Shown: positions 52,533 to 61,579 of the stretch, in pieces
Layout of the letters: each line of letters begins with the position of its first letter
How positions within the stretch are numbered: the first letter of the stretch is position 1
Assembly (NCBI GenBank): GCA_944325525.1
Contig: CALVAK010000010.1
Span: forward strand, 1-64,000
DNA length: 64,000 bases
Source of the DNA: Candidatus Gastranaerophilales bacterium
GTDB lineage: Bacteria; Cyanobacteriota; Vampirovibrionia; Gastranaerophilales; Gastranaerophilaceae
Reading direction: 5' to 3'
Notes under the pieces: model-generated
Told to the model about the DNA's origin: nothing
The model's database searches: none
Seen by the model: only the letters and a program-made list of their open reading frames with translations
Program-made: the position numbers and the translations under genes

Positions 52533-52763
52533 CCAATATATGATTAAAATAAGCAGTGATGAAAGAGTGATTATATATTGGTTTTCGTGATTTTGTTAAT
52601 TAAAACTAAATCAAAGCATTGTTTGACTGAGGTTTTAGTTAAGTTGTAAAGTCTCAGACTGAAATTGTCTGAGGAAAAAATTTATGATAAGACTGAATTG
52701 TGAGTGAATTTTTTGTTAGTGGTATATTGAAAATGTTGCGGTACTGAATTGGTTTGGCATCAA
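52533..52763 (+). ncRNA. Candidate structured RNA in the gap before the PPi-phosphofructokinase gene
   Basis: The gap 52517-52811 has no open frame but holds a chain of stems on the plus strand. They are CCAATATAT/ATATATTGG (52533-52541 with 52573-52581), AACTAAA/TTTAGTT enclosing TCAAA/TTTGA (52604-52640), and CTCAGAC/GTCTGAG (52653-52673), followed by the terminator at 52764-52789. The arrangement could be a small RNA, a 3' untranslated region of 51824-52516, or chance in AT-rich DNA. Confidence 0.3.
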
Positions 52764-52789
52764 AAAACCGCCTTATGTAAGGCGGTTTT
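52764..52789. terminator. Bidirectional terminator
   Basis: AAAACCGCCTTA and TAAGGCGGTTTT pair perfectly around TG, with T-runs on both strands. It ends the minus-strand PPi-phosphofructokinase gene and any plus-strand transcript from the 51.2-52.5 kb genes. Confidence 0.92.
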
Positions 52790-52811
52790 ATATTTTTGAT
52801 AAAATTAATTC

Positions 52812-54500
52812 TTAAACGGCAGCAATGGTGCGTTTTGCCGCATTTTCAAGCCTTAATGTTTCTGTTGTTATATCACAAACATTTGAAGGTCCGAAATACT
52901 GTATAGAACCCGGGAATATATATTTATCTTCCATTGCCCACTTTTGTCTGTTTTCTTCAAGAATTTTAAATGCCGGGCCATTTAAATCAACAAGAGCTTT
53001 CTTTATAACCGGTTTGAATTGACCGTGGCGTTTTTCCATATTCATCATCATTGTTAAAGGAACACCGCCTGCAATCCATTCTTGTGCCGGAGCAGAGAGA
53101 TTTTTAACCGAAGATAAATAACCGGTTAGTCCGAATTTCATAAGTGCAAATGCATTATAACCTAGAGAATAGCAATAATCCGCATCAAAATTTGACGGGA
53201 ATGCACATCTACCTTCATAACCGAAGAAATGACACTGGTCAGAGAATTTGCCCATAAATTCACCTTGTGCTTTTATTTCTTCAAGTCTAACTTTTATCAT
53301 TTCTATTAATAATTTTTCTGTTTCTATTTTTGATACCTGAACGTTTCCGTGAGGATCTCTATCCATTAACAATTGAGCTTTTATTAATACAGGAAGAGAT
53401 TCAAAAACTTCAGCATTTTCTTTTTCCATTCTGCTTTCTATGAAATTAAATCTGTCAGCCGGAACGGTTAATTTGTTATATGAAGCATCCTGCTCAAGCG
53501 TAGACATAACATCATTAAGATTAGCTATCATTGTTTTCATTTCGGGAATAAACTCTATTAAACCTTCCGGAATTAAAGCAACTCCGAAGTTTTTACCTTC
53601 ATTGGCACGTTTTACAATAATATCTGTCATATAGTCTACGATTTGTTTTAATGACATATTTTTTGCTTCAACTTCTTCGGATATTAATGTTATGTTAGGC
53701 TGAGTTTGAAGGGCGACTTCTAATCCTACGTGTGTTGCACTTCTTCCCATTAATTTGATAAAATGCCAGTATTTTTTTGCGGAATTAGCATCTCTTAATA
53801 TATTTCCGATTAATTCTGCATAAGTTTTTGTTGCAGTGTCAAAACCGAAAGATATTTCAATTTGATCATTTTTTAAATCACCGTCTATAGTTTTAGGACA
53901 GCCGATAACCTGAATATTTGCATTGTTTTTAACAAACCATTCTGCAAGCATTGCGGCATTTGTATTTGAATCATCTCCGCCTATAATAACAATGCCGGAA
54001 ATGTTTAATTTTTTGCAGTTATCGAGTGCTTTCTCAAATTGTTCTTCTGTTTCTAATTTTGTTCTTCCCGAGCCGATAATATCAAAACCGCCGGTATTTC
54101 TGTATGCATTAATTAATTCGTCGGAAAATTCTATATATTTACCATCAATTACCCCTGATGGTCCGCCGAGAAATCCGAATAGTTTATTGTTTGGATTGGA
54201 TTGTTTTAATGCATCATATAATCCTGCAATAACATTATGACCGCCGGGGGCTTGTCCGCCTGATAATATAACTCCGATATTTCTTTCAGGTGCTGATTCT
54301 GTGGTATTTGATGTTTCAAAAGTAACAACGGGTTTCCCGTATGTGTTTTCAAATAATTTTTTAATTTGCTCAGCGTCTTTAACACATTCTGTTTTATTGC
54401 CTTCAGTAAGTTTCAGGCTGTTAATTCCACCTGCCAGCGATGAAGGTAATTTCGGCTGATATTTTAATCTTTCGATTTGAAGTGAAGAAAGTTCTTTCAT
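52812..54500 (-). CDS. pfp: Pyrophosphate--fructose-6-phosphate 1-phosphotransferase
   Basis: The 562-residue protein is the long, PPi-dependent type of phosphofructokinase. It shows [14 protein letters not shown] (residues 76-89), [16 protein letters not shown] with the GGDD that excludes ATP, and PKTIDGDLK (about 203-211), followed by [10 protein letters not shown]. It makes fructose 1,6-bisphosphate with pyrophosphate and is reversible, saving ATP in glycolysis. Such enzymes are common in anaerobes and plants. An AAGGAGC stretch lies upstream of the ATG. Confidence 0.94.
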   Translation of the reverse strand: MKELSSLQIERLKYQPKLPSSLAGGINSLKLTEGNKTECVKDAEQIKKLFENTYGKPVVTFETSNTTESAPERNIGVILSGGQAPGGHNVIAGLYDALKQSNPNNKLFGFLGGPSGVIDGKYIEFSDELINAYRNTGGFDIIGSGRTKLETEEQFEKALDNCKKLNISGIVIIGGDDSNTNAAMLAEWFVKNNANIQVIGCPKTIDGDLKNDQIEISFGFDTATKTYAELIGNILRDANSAKKYWHFIKLMGRSATHVGLEVALQTQPNITLISEEVEAKNMSLKQIVDYMTDIIVKRANEGKNFGVALIPEGLIEFIPEMKTMIANLNDVMSTLEQDASYNKLTVPADRFNFIESRMEKENAEVFESLPVLIKAQLLMDRDPHGNVQVSKIETEKLLIEMIKVRLEEIKAQGEFMGKFSDQCHFFGYEGRCAFPSNFDADYCYSLGYNAFALMKFGLTGYLSSVKNLSAPAQEWIAGGVPLTMMMNMEKRHGQFKPVIKKALVDLNGPAFKILEENRQKWAMEDKYIFPGSIQYFGPSNVCDITTETLRLENAAKRTIAAV

Positions 54501-54660
54501 ATATTGCTCCTTCTTTTTGTATTAATGTTTATACTGTAAATTTTATCATAAAAAAATAAATTTAACTTTCGATATTATCAATGTGTTTTATTCATGACAT
54601 AAAAAAATGTTAATGTTAGAATCTAATTGGATAAAAAGGAATTTGAACATCGGAGGTAAA

Positions 54661-56157
54661 ATGCAAGAGACAAATATAAAAGAATCGACATCGTCAATTG
54701 ATACAATAAGAGAAGGAAGAATTCATAAAGCTCAGGAATTAAGAGAAAAAGGGATTAATCCTTATCCTTATAAGTATAACAAAACTGCTTCTGCAAAAGA
54801 GCTTCAGGAAAAATATAAAGATCTTGCCTCCGGAGAAGAAACAACTGATACTTACAGTGTTGCCGGTCGTGTTATGGCAATAAGAAATTCCGGAATGTTT
54901 ATTGATTTAATGGATGATACAGGTAAAATTCAAATATTCTCACATAAACAAAATATTGATTCTGAAAAAATTAAGTTGTTAAAACTTGTTGATATCGGTG
55001 ATATTATGGGTTTTACCGGTGATATAAGAAGAACTCCAAGAGGGGAATTGAGTATTAAGGCTGTTGATTTTGAAGTGCTTACAAAATCACTAAAACCTCT
55101 GCCTGAAAAATTTCACGGGTTAACAGATGTAGAAACTAAATACAGACAACGTTATGTTGATTTAATAATTAATGAGGAAACAAGAGAAACTTTTAGAATA
55201 AGAAGTTTAATTATACAAAAAATAAGAGAATTTCTTGCTAAAAGAGGGTATCTTGAAGTTGACACTCCTATATTGCAAACAGTTGCTTCTGGTGCTAATG
55301 CAAGACCGTTTACAACTCATCATAATGCACTTGATATGGATATGACAATGAGAATAGCTCTTGAGTTGTATTTAAAACGATTGATAGTCGGAGGTGTTTC
55401 CGAAAGAGTTTATGAAATAGGAAAATGTTTCAGAAATGAAGGCATTGATACACGTCATAATCCTGAATTTACCATGATTGAGCTTTATCAGGCTTATGCA
55501 GATTATAACGATATGATGGAACTGACTGAAAATATGGTTGCTTATGTTGCAAAAGAAGTTTTAGGAACAACTAAGATTAAATACGGCGAGAATGAAATAG
55601 ACCTGACTCCGCCATGGGACAGAAAAACAATGATTGGTGCTATTGAAGAATATACAGGAAAAAACTTTATGGCCTGCAATAATCTCGAAGAAGCTGTTAA
55701 ATTGGCTTCAAGTATAAATGTTCAGGCAGAAGATTGTGATTCCTGGGGAAAAGTAATTGATCTGGTGTTTGAAGAAAAAGTTGAACCTCATTTAATTCAG
55801 CCTGTGCATATTATAGATTATCCTAAGGAAATCTCGCCTTTAGCAAAAGTACATAGAAACAATCCTCGTTTGACAGAGCGTTTTGAAACACGAGTTAATG
55901 GCTGGGAAATTGCTAATGCATTTTCCGAGTTAACTGATCCTATTGATCAGCGTAACAGATTTGAAGCTCAGGCACTGCAAAAAGCTCAAGGTGATGAAGA
56001 AGCAATGGAAATTGATGAGGATTTCATTAATGCTCTTGAGTATGGAATGCCACCGACAGGAGGAATGGGAATGGGAATTGACAGACTCGTAATGTTATTA
56101 ACAAATTCAGCTACGATTCGTGACGTTATTGCCTTTCCAACGATGAAAAATAAATAA
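54661..56157 (+). CDS. lysS: Lysyl-tRNA synthetase (class II)
   Basis: The 498-residue enzyme has an N-terminal OB-fold anticodon domain (about residues 50-150), then class II motif 2 (FRNEGIDTRHNPEFTMIELY) and motif 3 near the C terminus (GGMGMGIDRLVMLLT). It charges tRNA-Lys. I place the start at the ATG 54661, which is preceded by CGGAGG at 5 bases; the in-frame TTG/ATG frame starting at 54607 has no such site. It is a single gene followed by hup after 100 bases. Confidence 0.95.
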   Translation: MQETNIKESTSSIDTIREGRIHKAQELREKGINPYPYKYNKTASAKELQEKYKDLASGEETTDTYSVAGRVMAIRNSGMFIDLMDDTGKIQIFSHKQNIDSEKIKLLKLVDIGDIMGFTGDIRRTPRGELSIKAVDFEVLTKSLKPLPEKFHGLTDVETKYRQRYVDLIINEETRETFRIRSLIIQKIREFLAKRGYLEVDTPILQTVASGANARPFTTHHNALDMDMTMRIALELYLKRLIVGGVSERVYEIGKCFRNEGIDTRHNPEFTMIELYQAYADYNDMMELTENMVAYVAKEVLGTTKIKYGENEIDLTPPWDRKTMIGAIEEYTGKNFMACNNLEEAVKLASSINVQAEDCDSWGKVIDLVFEEKVEPHLIQPVHIIDYPKEISPLAKVHRNNPRLTERFETRVNGWEIANAFSELTDPIDQRNRFEAQALQKAQGDEEAMEIDEDFINALEYGMPPTGGMGMGIDRLVMLLTNSATIRDVIAFPTMKNK

Positions 56158-56198
56158 GTATAACCTCAATAATATAACTGTATTGAAATTTAGCTATT

Positions 56199-56226
56199 GA
56201 CTAGTTCTGAAAAATAGATATAATAA
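56199..56226 (+). promoter_or_regulatory. Sigma-70-type promoter of hup
   Basis: TTGACT (56199-56204) and TATAAT (56221-56226) are 16 bases apart, 33 bases before the hup ATG. It is the best consensus promoter in the window. Confidence 0.85.
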
Positions 56227-56258
56227 AGATGATAATATAAAAGAAAGGGGTTTATACC

Positions 56259-56552
56259 ATGAATAAAGAAGAATTAGTACAAGAAGTTTCAAAAAAAGCA
56301 AAAGTTACTCAAAAAGATGCTGCTGAAATCATTAATAGCATTATGTCTACAATAGAAAAAACAGTTGCCAAAGGCAAAAAGGTTACTTTAGTTGGTTTTG
56401 GTACTTTTGAAGCAAGAAAAAGAGCAGCAAGAACAGGTCGTAATCCTCAAACAGGTGCTACAATTAAAATCGCTGCTAAAACAGCTCCTGTATTTACTGC
56501 CGGTAAGAAATTTAAAGATATTGTTGATGGCAAAGTTCTTGCTAAAAAATAG
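56259..56552 (+). CDS. hup: HU family DNA-binding protein
   Basis: The 97-residue protein matches HU. MNKEELVQEVSKKAKVTQKDAAE starts it, VTLVGFGTFEARKRAARTGRNPQTG (about residues 45-69) forms the DNA-embracing arm with its conserved Pro, and KIAAKTAPVFTAGKKFKDIV closes it. It bends and compacts DNA non-specifically. AAAGGGG lies upstream of the ATG, and strong promoter and terminator elements flank it, as expected for an abundant protein. Confidence 0.96.
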   Translation: MNKEELVQEVSKKAKVTQKDAAEIINSIMSTIEKTVAKGKKVTLVGFGTFEARKRAARTGRNPQTGATIKIAAKTAPVFTAGKKFKDIVDGKVLAKK

Positions 56553-56576
56553 TGTGATATAAATAGTTTTACACAT

Positions 56577-56606
56577 AAAACAGGAACGCATTTGTGTTCC
56601 TGTTTT
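56577..56606 (+). terminator. Intrinsic terminator of hup
   Basis: AAAACAGGAAC and GTTCCTGTTTT pair around a short loop, followed by six T. It ends the hup transcript. Confidence 0.92.
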
Positions 56607-56629
56607 TTATTGCAAAAATTCTCTAGTAT

Positions 56630-56889
56630 TGTATTAAAAAATTTACCTTGCCCGTCTTGCTCTTCGCAAGTTCTTAAGGTTGTCTTGGTTTTTTTCCTCG
56701 CTTTCAGGGTCTTGCCTTCTTAATTTTTGGCTCGTTTTGTCCGCTATCCAAACTCTGTTCGTATAGAAATCCATTCTCCCAATTCTCAATTTTCAATTTT
56801 AATATTCCCCGGCATATTAAACAAAATTTTTCTTTTCTTCTACGTTTTTTTCTGTTAAGTGAAAACAATCGAGTCGAAAATTCAAAACT
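56630..56889. other. Non-coding strip between hup and mutS2
   Basis: The strip 56607-56889 is T-rich with more G and C than its neighbours, especially 56645-56770 (for example CTTGC-TCTTC-GCAAG, 56659-56673). No open frame, tRNA or promoter is visible before the mutS2 promoter at 56890. The composition resembles the strip at 1-395 and could be a decayed gene or repeat. Confidence 0.35.
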
Positions 56890-56917
56890 TTGTTACCATT
56901 TTTATTTCGGCTATAAT
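56890..56917 (+). promoter_or_regulatory. Promoter of mutS2, predicted leaderless
   Basis: TTGTTA (56890-56895) and TATAAT (56912-56917) are 16 bases apart. Only six bases separate the -10 from the ATG at 56924, so the mRNA would start at or next to the start codon. Confidence 0.65.
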
Positions 56918-56923
56918 TAAACT

Positions 56924-59296
56924 ATGCAGGAAAAATCGTTAAAAGTTCTAGAGTTTGATAAAGTACTCACATATTTGAGTGAGTACTCTGTCAGTATATT
57001 AGGTCGTGAAAGATGTTTAAATGCGGTGGTGTTTGATAACACTGATATTATAAAACATGAACTTAACTTGACGTCGCAGGCAAGAATGATAATAAATAAT
57101 GCTTTAAATATACCGCTTGAAAATGTTTATGATATTGAAAAGAGTCTTGAAGATGCAAGAAAAAAAATAAGACTGGATATAGAAGAAATTATTGATATCG
57201 CTCATACATTGAGGACTTCAAGGTTAATGAAAAATTTTCTTGATGGACTATCTTCAGAATACTTTGAACTATCGGAAATGAAAAAATCGCTTTTTAATAA
57301 TAAAGAGCTTGAAGATAAAATTTTTAATACTTTTACTCCGGCTTTAACGGTAAAGGAAGATGCATCTTCAGAATTAAAGAAATTGTATCAGACCCTGAGG
57401 GATACCAATATTAATGTTAAAACATGCGTAGCTTCTTTACTGCAGAATTCTGATTTTACTTCTAATCTGCAAGATACTATTTATACCCAGCGTGATGGAA
57501 GAACTGTATTTCAGGTCAAAGCGGAGTGCAAAAATAAAGTGTCCGGTATTGTTCATGATGTTTCTCAAAGTAATCAAACATTTTTTATTGAACCTGAAAT
57601 TCTTGTTGGTTTGAATAATAAAATAAGACAAACGGAAGCTGAAATAAAAATTGAAATAGAGAAGATTTTAAAAAAACTGTCAAATGAAATAGGTTCTTGC
57701 TGTGATGAAATAACGGCAGCTAATAAACAGCTTGTTGAATTAGATTTTATTTTTGCTAAGGCTAAATATTCTGCGGCTATAGATGGTGTTGCGGCAAAAG
57801 TTTTGGATAAAAAACTTATAAATTTAAAATTTATGAAAAATCCGATTTTAATAAAGTCAAAAAAAGATATAGTAGAAAATGATTTTTATATTGACTCAGA
57901 TAAAAACTGCATGATAATAACAGGGTCAAATACGGGCGGAAAAACAGTCGTCTTAAAAACAGCAGGGTTATGTACTTTAATGACTAAAGCAGGTTTGCAT
58001 GTGCCTTGCTATAAGGCAGAAATATACCCGTTTAAAAAAGTTTATGCTGATATAGGTGATGAACAGAGTATAGTGCAAAATCTTTCTACTTTTTCTTCTC
58101 ATATGACAAATATAGTGAATATTATAAATCATGCAGACGATGAAACGCTGGTATTACTTGATGAAATAGCAGCAGGAACTGACCCAAAAGAGGGTGCTTC
58201 TCTTGCTCAGGCAATACTGGAATTCTTACAGGCAAAAGGTGCTTTTACTATTGCTACAACTCACTACGGGGAATTAAAATCTCTTGCATATCTGAAACAT
58301 GGTTTTATAAATGCTTCCGTAGAATTTGATATAAATACATTGAAACCGGTTTATAAACTTTTAATTGGGCTTCCCGGAGCCAGCAATGCTATTGCAATAG
58401 GTAAGAATCTGGGGTTAAAAGAAGAAATTATTAATACCGCACGTGAAATTTATTTTAATCAGAAAGATTCAACCGCAAAAGTTTTGGAAGAACTTCAAAA
58501 AACGCAGCAGGAATTATCTGACTCAAAAAAAGTAATTGCTGAAAAAGAAGAAAACGTAAAACGTTTGGAGCAAAGTTTGAATGATAAACTTTCTGAAATA
58601 AAGAAAGATAAAAAGAAAAATATATATGTCTATAAAAAGAAATACGAAACTTCTCTTGAAGAAGCACGTGAAGAAATTAAAGATATATTAAAACAAATGA
58701 GAGAAGAAAAATCAGAAAAAATTGCACGCCGCAGTTTCCATAGACTTGCTGATATTGAATCAAATATGCGTTCTGAATTTAATAAAGATGAAAATGAAAT
58801 TGCACAAAAATATACTCCAATTGATTGGCAAACGGCTAAGCCCGGGGAAAAAGTTATGATTATTGATTTAAATCAGGAGGTTGTTCTCCTTTCCCTTCCG
58901 GATAAAAATAACAATGTACAAATACAGATGGGACTTTTGAAGACAAAAGTTAAGAAGTCAAAATTAGCTGTTTTGAATAAATCATTAATAAAAAAAGAAA
59001 AGAAAATAAGAGGTATATCTATAAAACCTGACTTTAAACTGGAAAAGTATTCTATGTCTCAAACTCTTGATATACGAGGATACAGGTGTGAAGAAGCTCT
59101 TGATGAAGTAGAAAAGTACCTGGATAAAGCAAGTCTTGTTAATCTAAGTCCTGTTTATATTATTCACGGACATGGCAGCGGGGCTTTAAAACAGGTGATA
59201 AGAGAATACTTAATGCATTCGCCTTATGTGGCAAAATTTCGTCCCGGTGAAAACGCTGAAGGCGGCGACGGAGTGAGTGTTGTTGATATTAATTAG
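56924..59296 (+). CDS. mutS2: Endonuclease MutS2
   Basis: The 790-residue protein has an N-terminal helical clamp/core (about residues 1-300), a MutS-type ATPase with GSNTGGKTVVLKTAG (about 329-343) and LLDEIAAGTDPKEGA, and a coiled linker (about 515-600). A C-terminal Smr nuclease domain with LDIRGYRCEEALDEVEKYL and IIHGHGSGALK (about 708-755) completes it. MutS2 suppresses recombination and, in some bacteria, splits collided ribosomes. It is complete and of usual length. Confidence 0.95.
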   Translation: MQEKSLKVLEFDKVLTYLSEYSVSILGRERCLNAVVFDNTDIIKHELNLTSQARMIINNALNIPLENVYDIEKSLEDARKKIRLDIEEIIDIAHTLRTSRLMKNFLDGLSSEYFELSEMKKSLFNNKELEDKIFNTFTPALTVKEDASSELKKLYQTLRDTNINVKTCVASLLQNSDFTSNLQDTIYTQRDGRTVFQVKAECKNKVSGIVHDVSQSNQTFFIEPEILVGLNNKIRQTEAEIKIEIEKILKKLSNEIGSCCDEITAANKQLVELDFIFAKAKYSAAIDGVAAKVLDKKLINLKFMKNPILIKSKKDIVENDFYIDSDKNCMIITGSNTGGKTVVLKTAGLCTLMTKAGLHVPCYKAEIYPFKKVYADIGDEQSIVQNLSTFSSHMTNIVNIINHADDETLVLLDEIAAGTDPKEGASLAQAILEFLQAKGAFTIATTHYGELKSLAYLKHGFINASVEFDINTLKPVYKLLIGLPGASNAIAIGKNLGLKEEIINTAREIYFNQKDSTAKVLEELQKTQQELSDSKKVIAEKEENVKRLEQSLNDKLSEIKKDKKKNIYVYKKKYETSLEEAREEIKDILKQMREEKSEKIARRSFHRLADIESNMRSEFNKDENEIAQKYTPIDWQTAKPGEKVMIIDLNQEVVLLSLPDKNNNVQIQMGLLKTKVKKSKLAVLNKSLIKKEKKIRGISIKPDFKLEKYSMSQTLDIRGYRCEEALDEVEKYLDKASLVNLSPVYIIHGHGSGALKQVIREYLMHSPYVAKFRPGENAEGGDGVSVVDIN

Positions 59297-60582
59297 CTGA
59301 TTTTCCTGTTAAATTCGTCAATTAAACTGTCTGCAGGTACTCTTTTTTGTGAAATATATTCATATACAATATCTAAATATTTCTCTTCTTGTTTATTATT
59401 TTCTTTAAGACTTGAATATGAAATGTCAAAAAATTCTTTAATAAAATCAATAACGGGAATGTTACCGAGTTTTGTATTAATACCGTATACAGGAGTTTCT
59501 TTTCGCAGCATTATAAAATCTTCATAAGTATATTTATTTAAAATATTTTCTACTTCTGTTAATGCACAATCGTTATACATAATTCCTTTCCAGAAAGCGG
59601 GAACTGAAAAAGTCATTAATGCATTTTGAGCATCATGGTTTCGTATTTCCACATAGCTTTTTAATCTTACATCAGGAAAATACAAGCTGATATGATTTTC
59701 CCAATCGGATAATTGTGCACTTAACCCCATATATCCGTTTTGCATAAATTCCCTGAATGTTTGAACTGTTCCGTAAAATTCATTTCCTCTTTGTATAAAT
59801 ATCATCGGAACATCTAACAAGACTTCTGTATAGTCATTAAAAGTAAAGTTTAAATTTTTATCAAACAATTTTTTACTTATATAACCGCATCTTTCCTCAT
59901 CAACATTCAGCCAGGAATTTGCTCTGTATGATTTATATCCTGTAAGGCCAGAGTTTCTTACAGGTGAATTTGCATATATTGAACTTATAAACGGACTCAT
60001 TTTTAAAGCAGCAGATAATTTTTTTATTGCTTCTTCTTCATTTTTGTAATCAAAATTAGCCTGGATTCCGGCGGTTTCTCTCATCATTACAAACGGGGTT
60101 AATTGTTTGAGAGGAAGATATTTTGTCATAAAATCATATCGTTTTTTAGGAATAATATTAATGTCATTAAAAGTTGAAACAGGTTGAATTCCGCTGTTTA
60201 ATACAACTGCATTTATTTTTTCAGAATATATAGAAAGTTCATCATAAAATTTTGATAGTTTTTGTGTAATATCATCTAGATTCTCATAAGGCAGAAGACT
60301 TAATTCAACTTGGCTGCCGGGTTCTAATGATATCATTCCTATTTCACCTTTTAGTCCTACAAGATTGTTGTTTTCGTATATCCTTACCCACTTTTTTTCA
60401 TCAAAAAAAGATAAAACTTTTATAACATCTTCATATTTAACTGCTTTAAAACTATCTTTATATACAAGTAATTTTTCGGTTTCAATACCTATTTTTTGTT
60501 CTTGTTTACATCCCGAATAAAAAATAGCTGTCAGTGCATTTTTTGTTAATTGTTTTTCTATTTTATTATTTCTTAAAAGCAT
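59293..60582 (-). CDS. gshA: Glutamate--cysteine ligase (plant/cyanobacterial GCS2 type)
   Basis: The 429-residue enzyme has GIETEKLLV near residue 32 (ligand-binding Glu), SLEPGSQVELSL (about 85-96) and MMRETAGIQANFDY (about 169-182), the marks of the GCS2-type ligase. It joins Glu and Cys to form gamma-glutamylcysteine, the first step of glutathione synthesis. Its start overlaps gshB by 17 bases; both make a two-gene pathway. The last 4 bases overlap the mutS2 stop on the other strand. Confidence 0.92.
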   Translation of the reverse strand: MLLRNNKIEKQLTKNALTAIFYSGCKQEQKIGIETEKLLVYKDSFKAVKYEDVIKVLSFFDEKKWVRIYENNNLVGLKGEIGMISLEPGSQVELSLLPYENLDDITQKLSKFYDELSIYSEKINAVVLNSGIQPVSTFNDINIIPKKRYDFMTKYLPLKQLTPFVMMRETAGIQANFDYKNEEEAIKKLSAALKMSPFISSIYANSPVRNSGLTGYKSYRANSWLNVDEERCGYISKKLFDKNLNFTFNDYTEVLLDVPMIFIQRGNEFYGTVQTFREFMQNGYMGLSAQLSDWENHISLYFPDVRLKSYVEIRNHDAQNALMTFSVPAFWKGIMYNDCALTEVENILNKYTYEDFIMLRKETPVYGINTKLGNIPVIDFIKEFFDISYSSLKENNKQEEKYLDIVYEYISQKRVPADSLIDEFNRKIS

Positions 60583-61558
60583 ATGCCCTTTCTTTCAGAA
60601 AATGTTTTTTTATCATTTGCTCCAAACAAGCCATTATTTTATCTTCAAAATGAATTCCGTAGTGGTGGTTAATTTCACGTATAAAATAACAAGGACTTGT
60701 TATATTTATTTCTATTACTTTTTCATCAATCATATCAAGTCCGGTAAGATATAATCCTTTTGATGTCAATTCCGAGGCTATATTTTGTGCAATAATTTTT
60801 TCTCTTTCACTTAACCTGGCATCTTTGAAATATTTATCCTGATGTATTGAAAATTTAAAATTATGGTCTCCAGGCAGCTTTTGAATACATTCATTAAAAA
60901 CAGTTTCTCCTATTATTAAAACTCTTTTATCTCCGTACTTCGCACCGCTAAGGTATTCCTGAACCATAACATTTGTCTTTCCGTCTTGAGTCATAGAGTT
61001 TATTATAGAAAGGAGATTTTTATCATTTTTATTTAAATAATACACTCCATTTCCGAAACATCTGTTTAGTGGTTTTAAAATTGCTTCTTGTTTCCTTTCT
61101 GTAAAGTCCAGTATTAATTCTGTTGATGAGGTTACTATGTTTTCGGGAGTATATTCTGGAAACAAATTAATATGAAGTTTTTCGTTAAAATCTTTTACGG
61201 CATTAGGATTATTTATTAATAAGGTTTTTTCTTTATCAACAAAATTAAATACATAGCAAGCATTAATATAATTTATGTCAACAGGAGGGTCGGGACGGAA
61301 AAAAACCACATCAAAATCATTTATTTGATTTTTTATTCTGGTTTTGTCATAAAAAATATTATTGTCTTTTATGTATGAATTGTATGAAAAAACAAACCCT
61401 TTTGAATTTTCAATAAACAAATCATTTTTTACGGCAACATTAACTTTATAATCTTTTTTTAAAAACTCATTTATAAGCCAAAAGTCAGTAACTAAGTCAT
61501 TAAATTCAAAATATTTTAATTCTATCTCGTCAATTATAAATAATATTTTTTGCGGCAT
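60566..61558 (-). CDS. gshB: Glutathione synthetase
   Basis: The 330-residue ATP-grasp enzyme has the FFRPDPPVDINYI segment (about residues 85-97), ILKPLNRCFGNGVYYL (about 155-170), VMVQEYLSGAKYGDKRVLIIG and the C-terminal EINITSPCYFIREI loop. It adds Gly to gamma-glutamylcysteine. AAGGA lies 6 bases before the ATG. It is the first gene of gshB-gshA and follows rseP by 21 bases. Confidence 0.93.
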   Translation of the reverse strand: MPQKILFIIDEIELKYFEFNDLVTDFWLINEFLKKDYKVNVAVKNDLFIENSKGFVFSYNSYIKDNNIFYDKTRIKNQINDFDVVFFRPDPPVDINYINACYVFNFVDKEKTLLINNPNAVKDFNEKLHINLFPEYTPENIVTSSTELILDFTERKQEAILKPLNRCFGNGVYYLNKNDKNLLSIINSMTQDGKTNVMVQEYLSGAKYGDKRVLIIGETVFNECIQKLPGDHNFKFSIHQDKYFKDARLSEREKIIAQNIASELTSKGLYLTGLDMIDEKVIEINITSPCYFIREINHHYGIHFEDKIMACLEQMIKKHFLKERAYAFKK

Positions 61559-61579
61559 AAATTTCCTTCTTTGAAGTAA

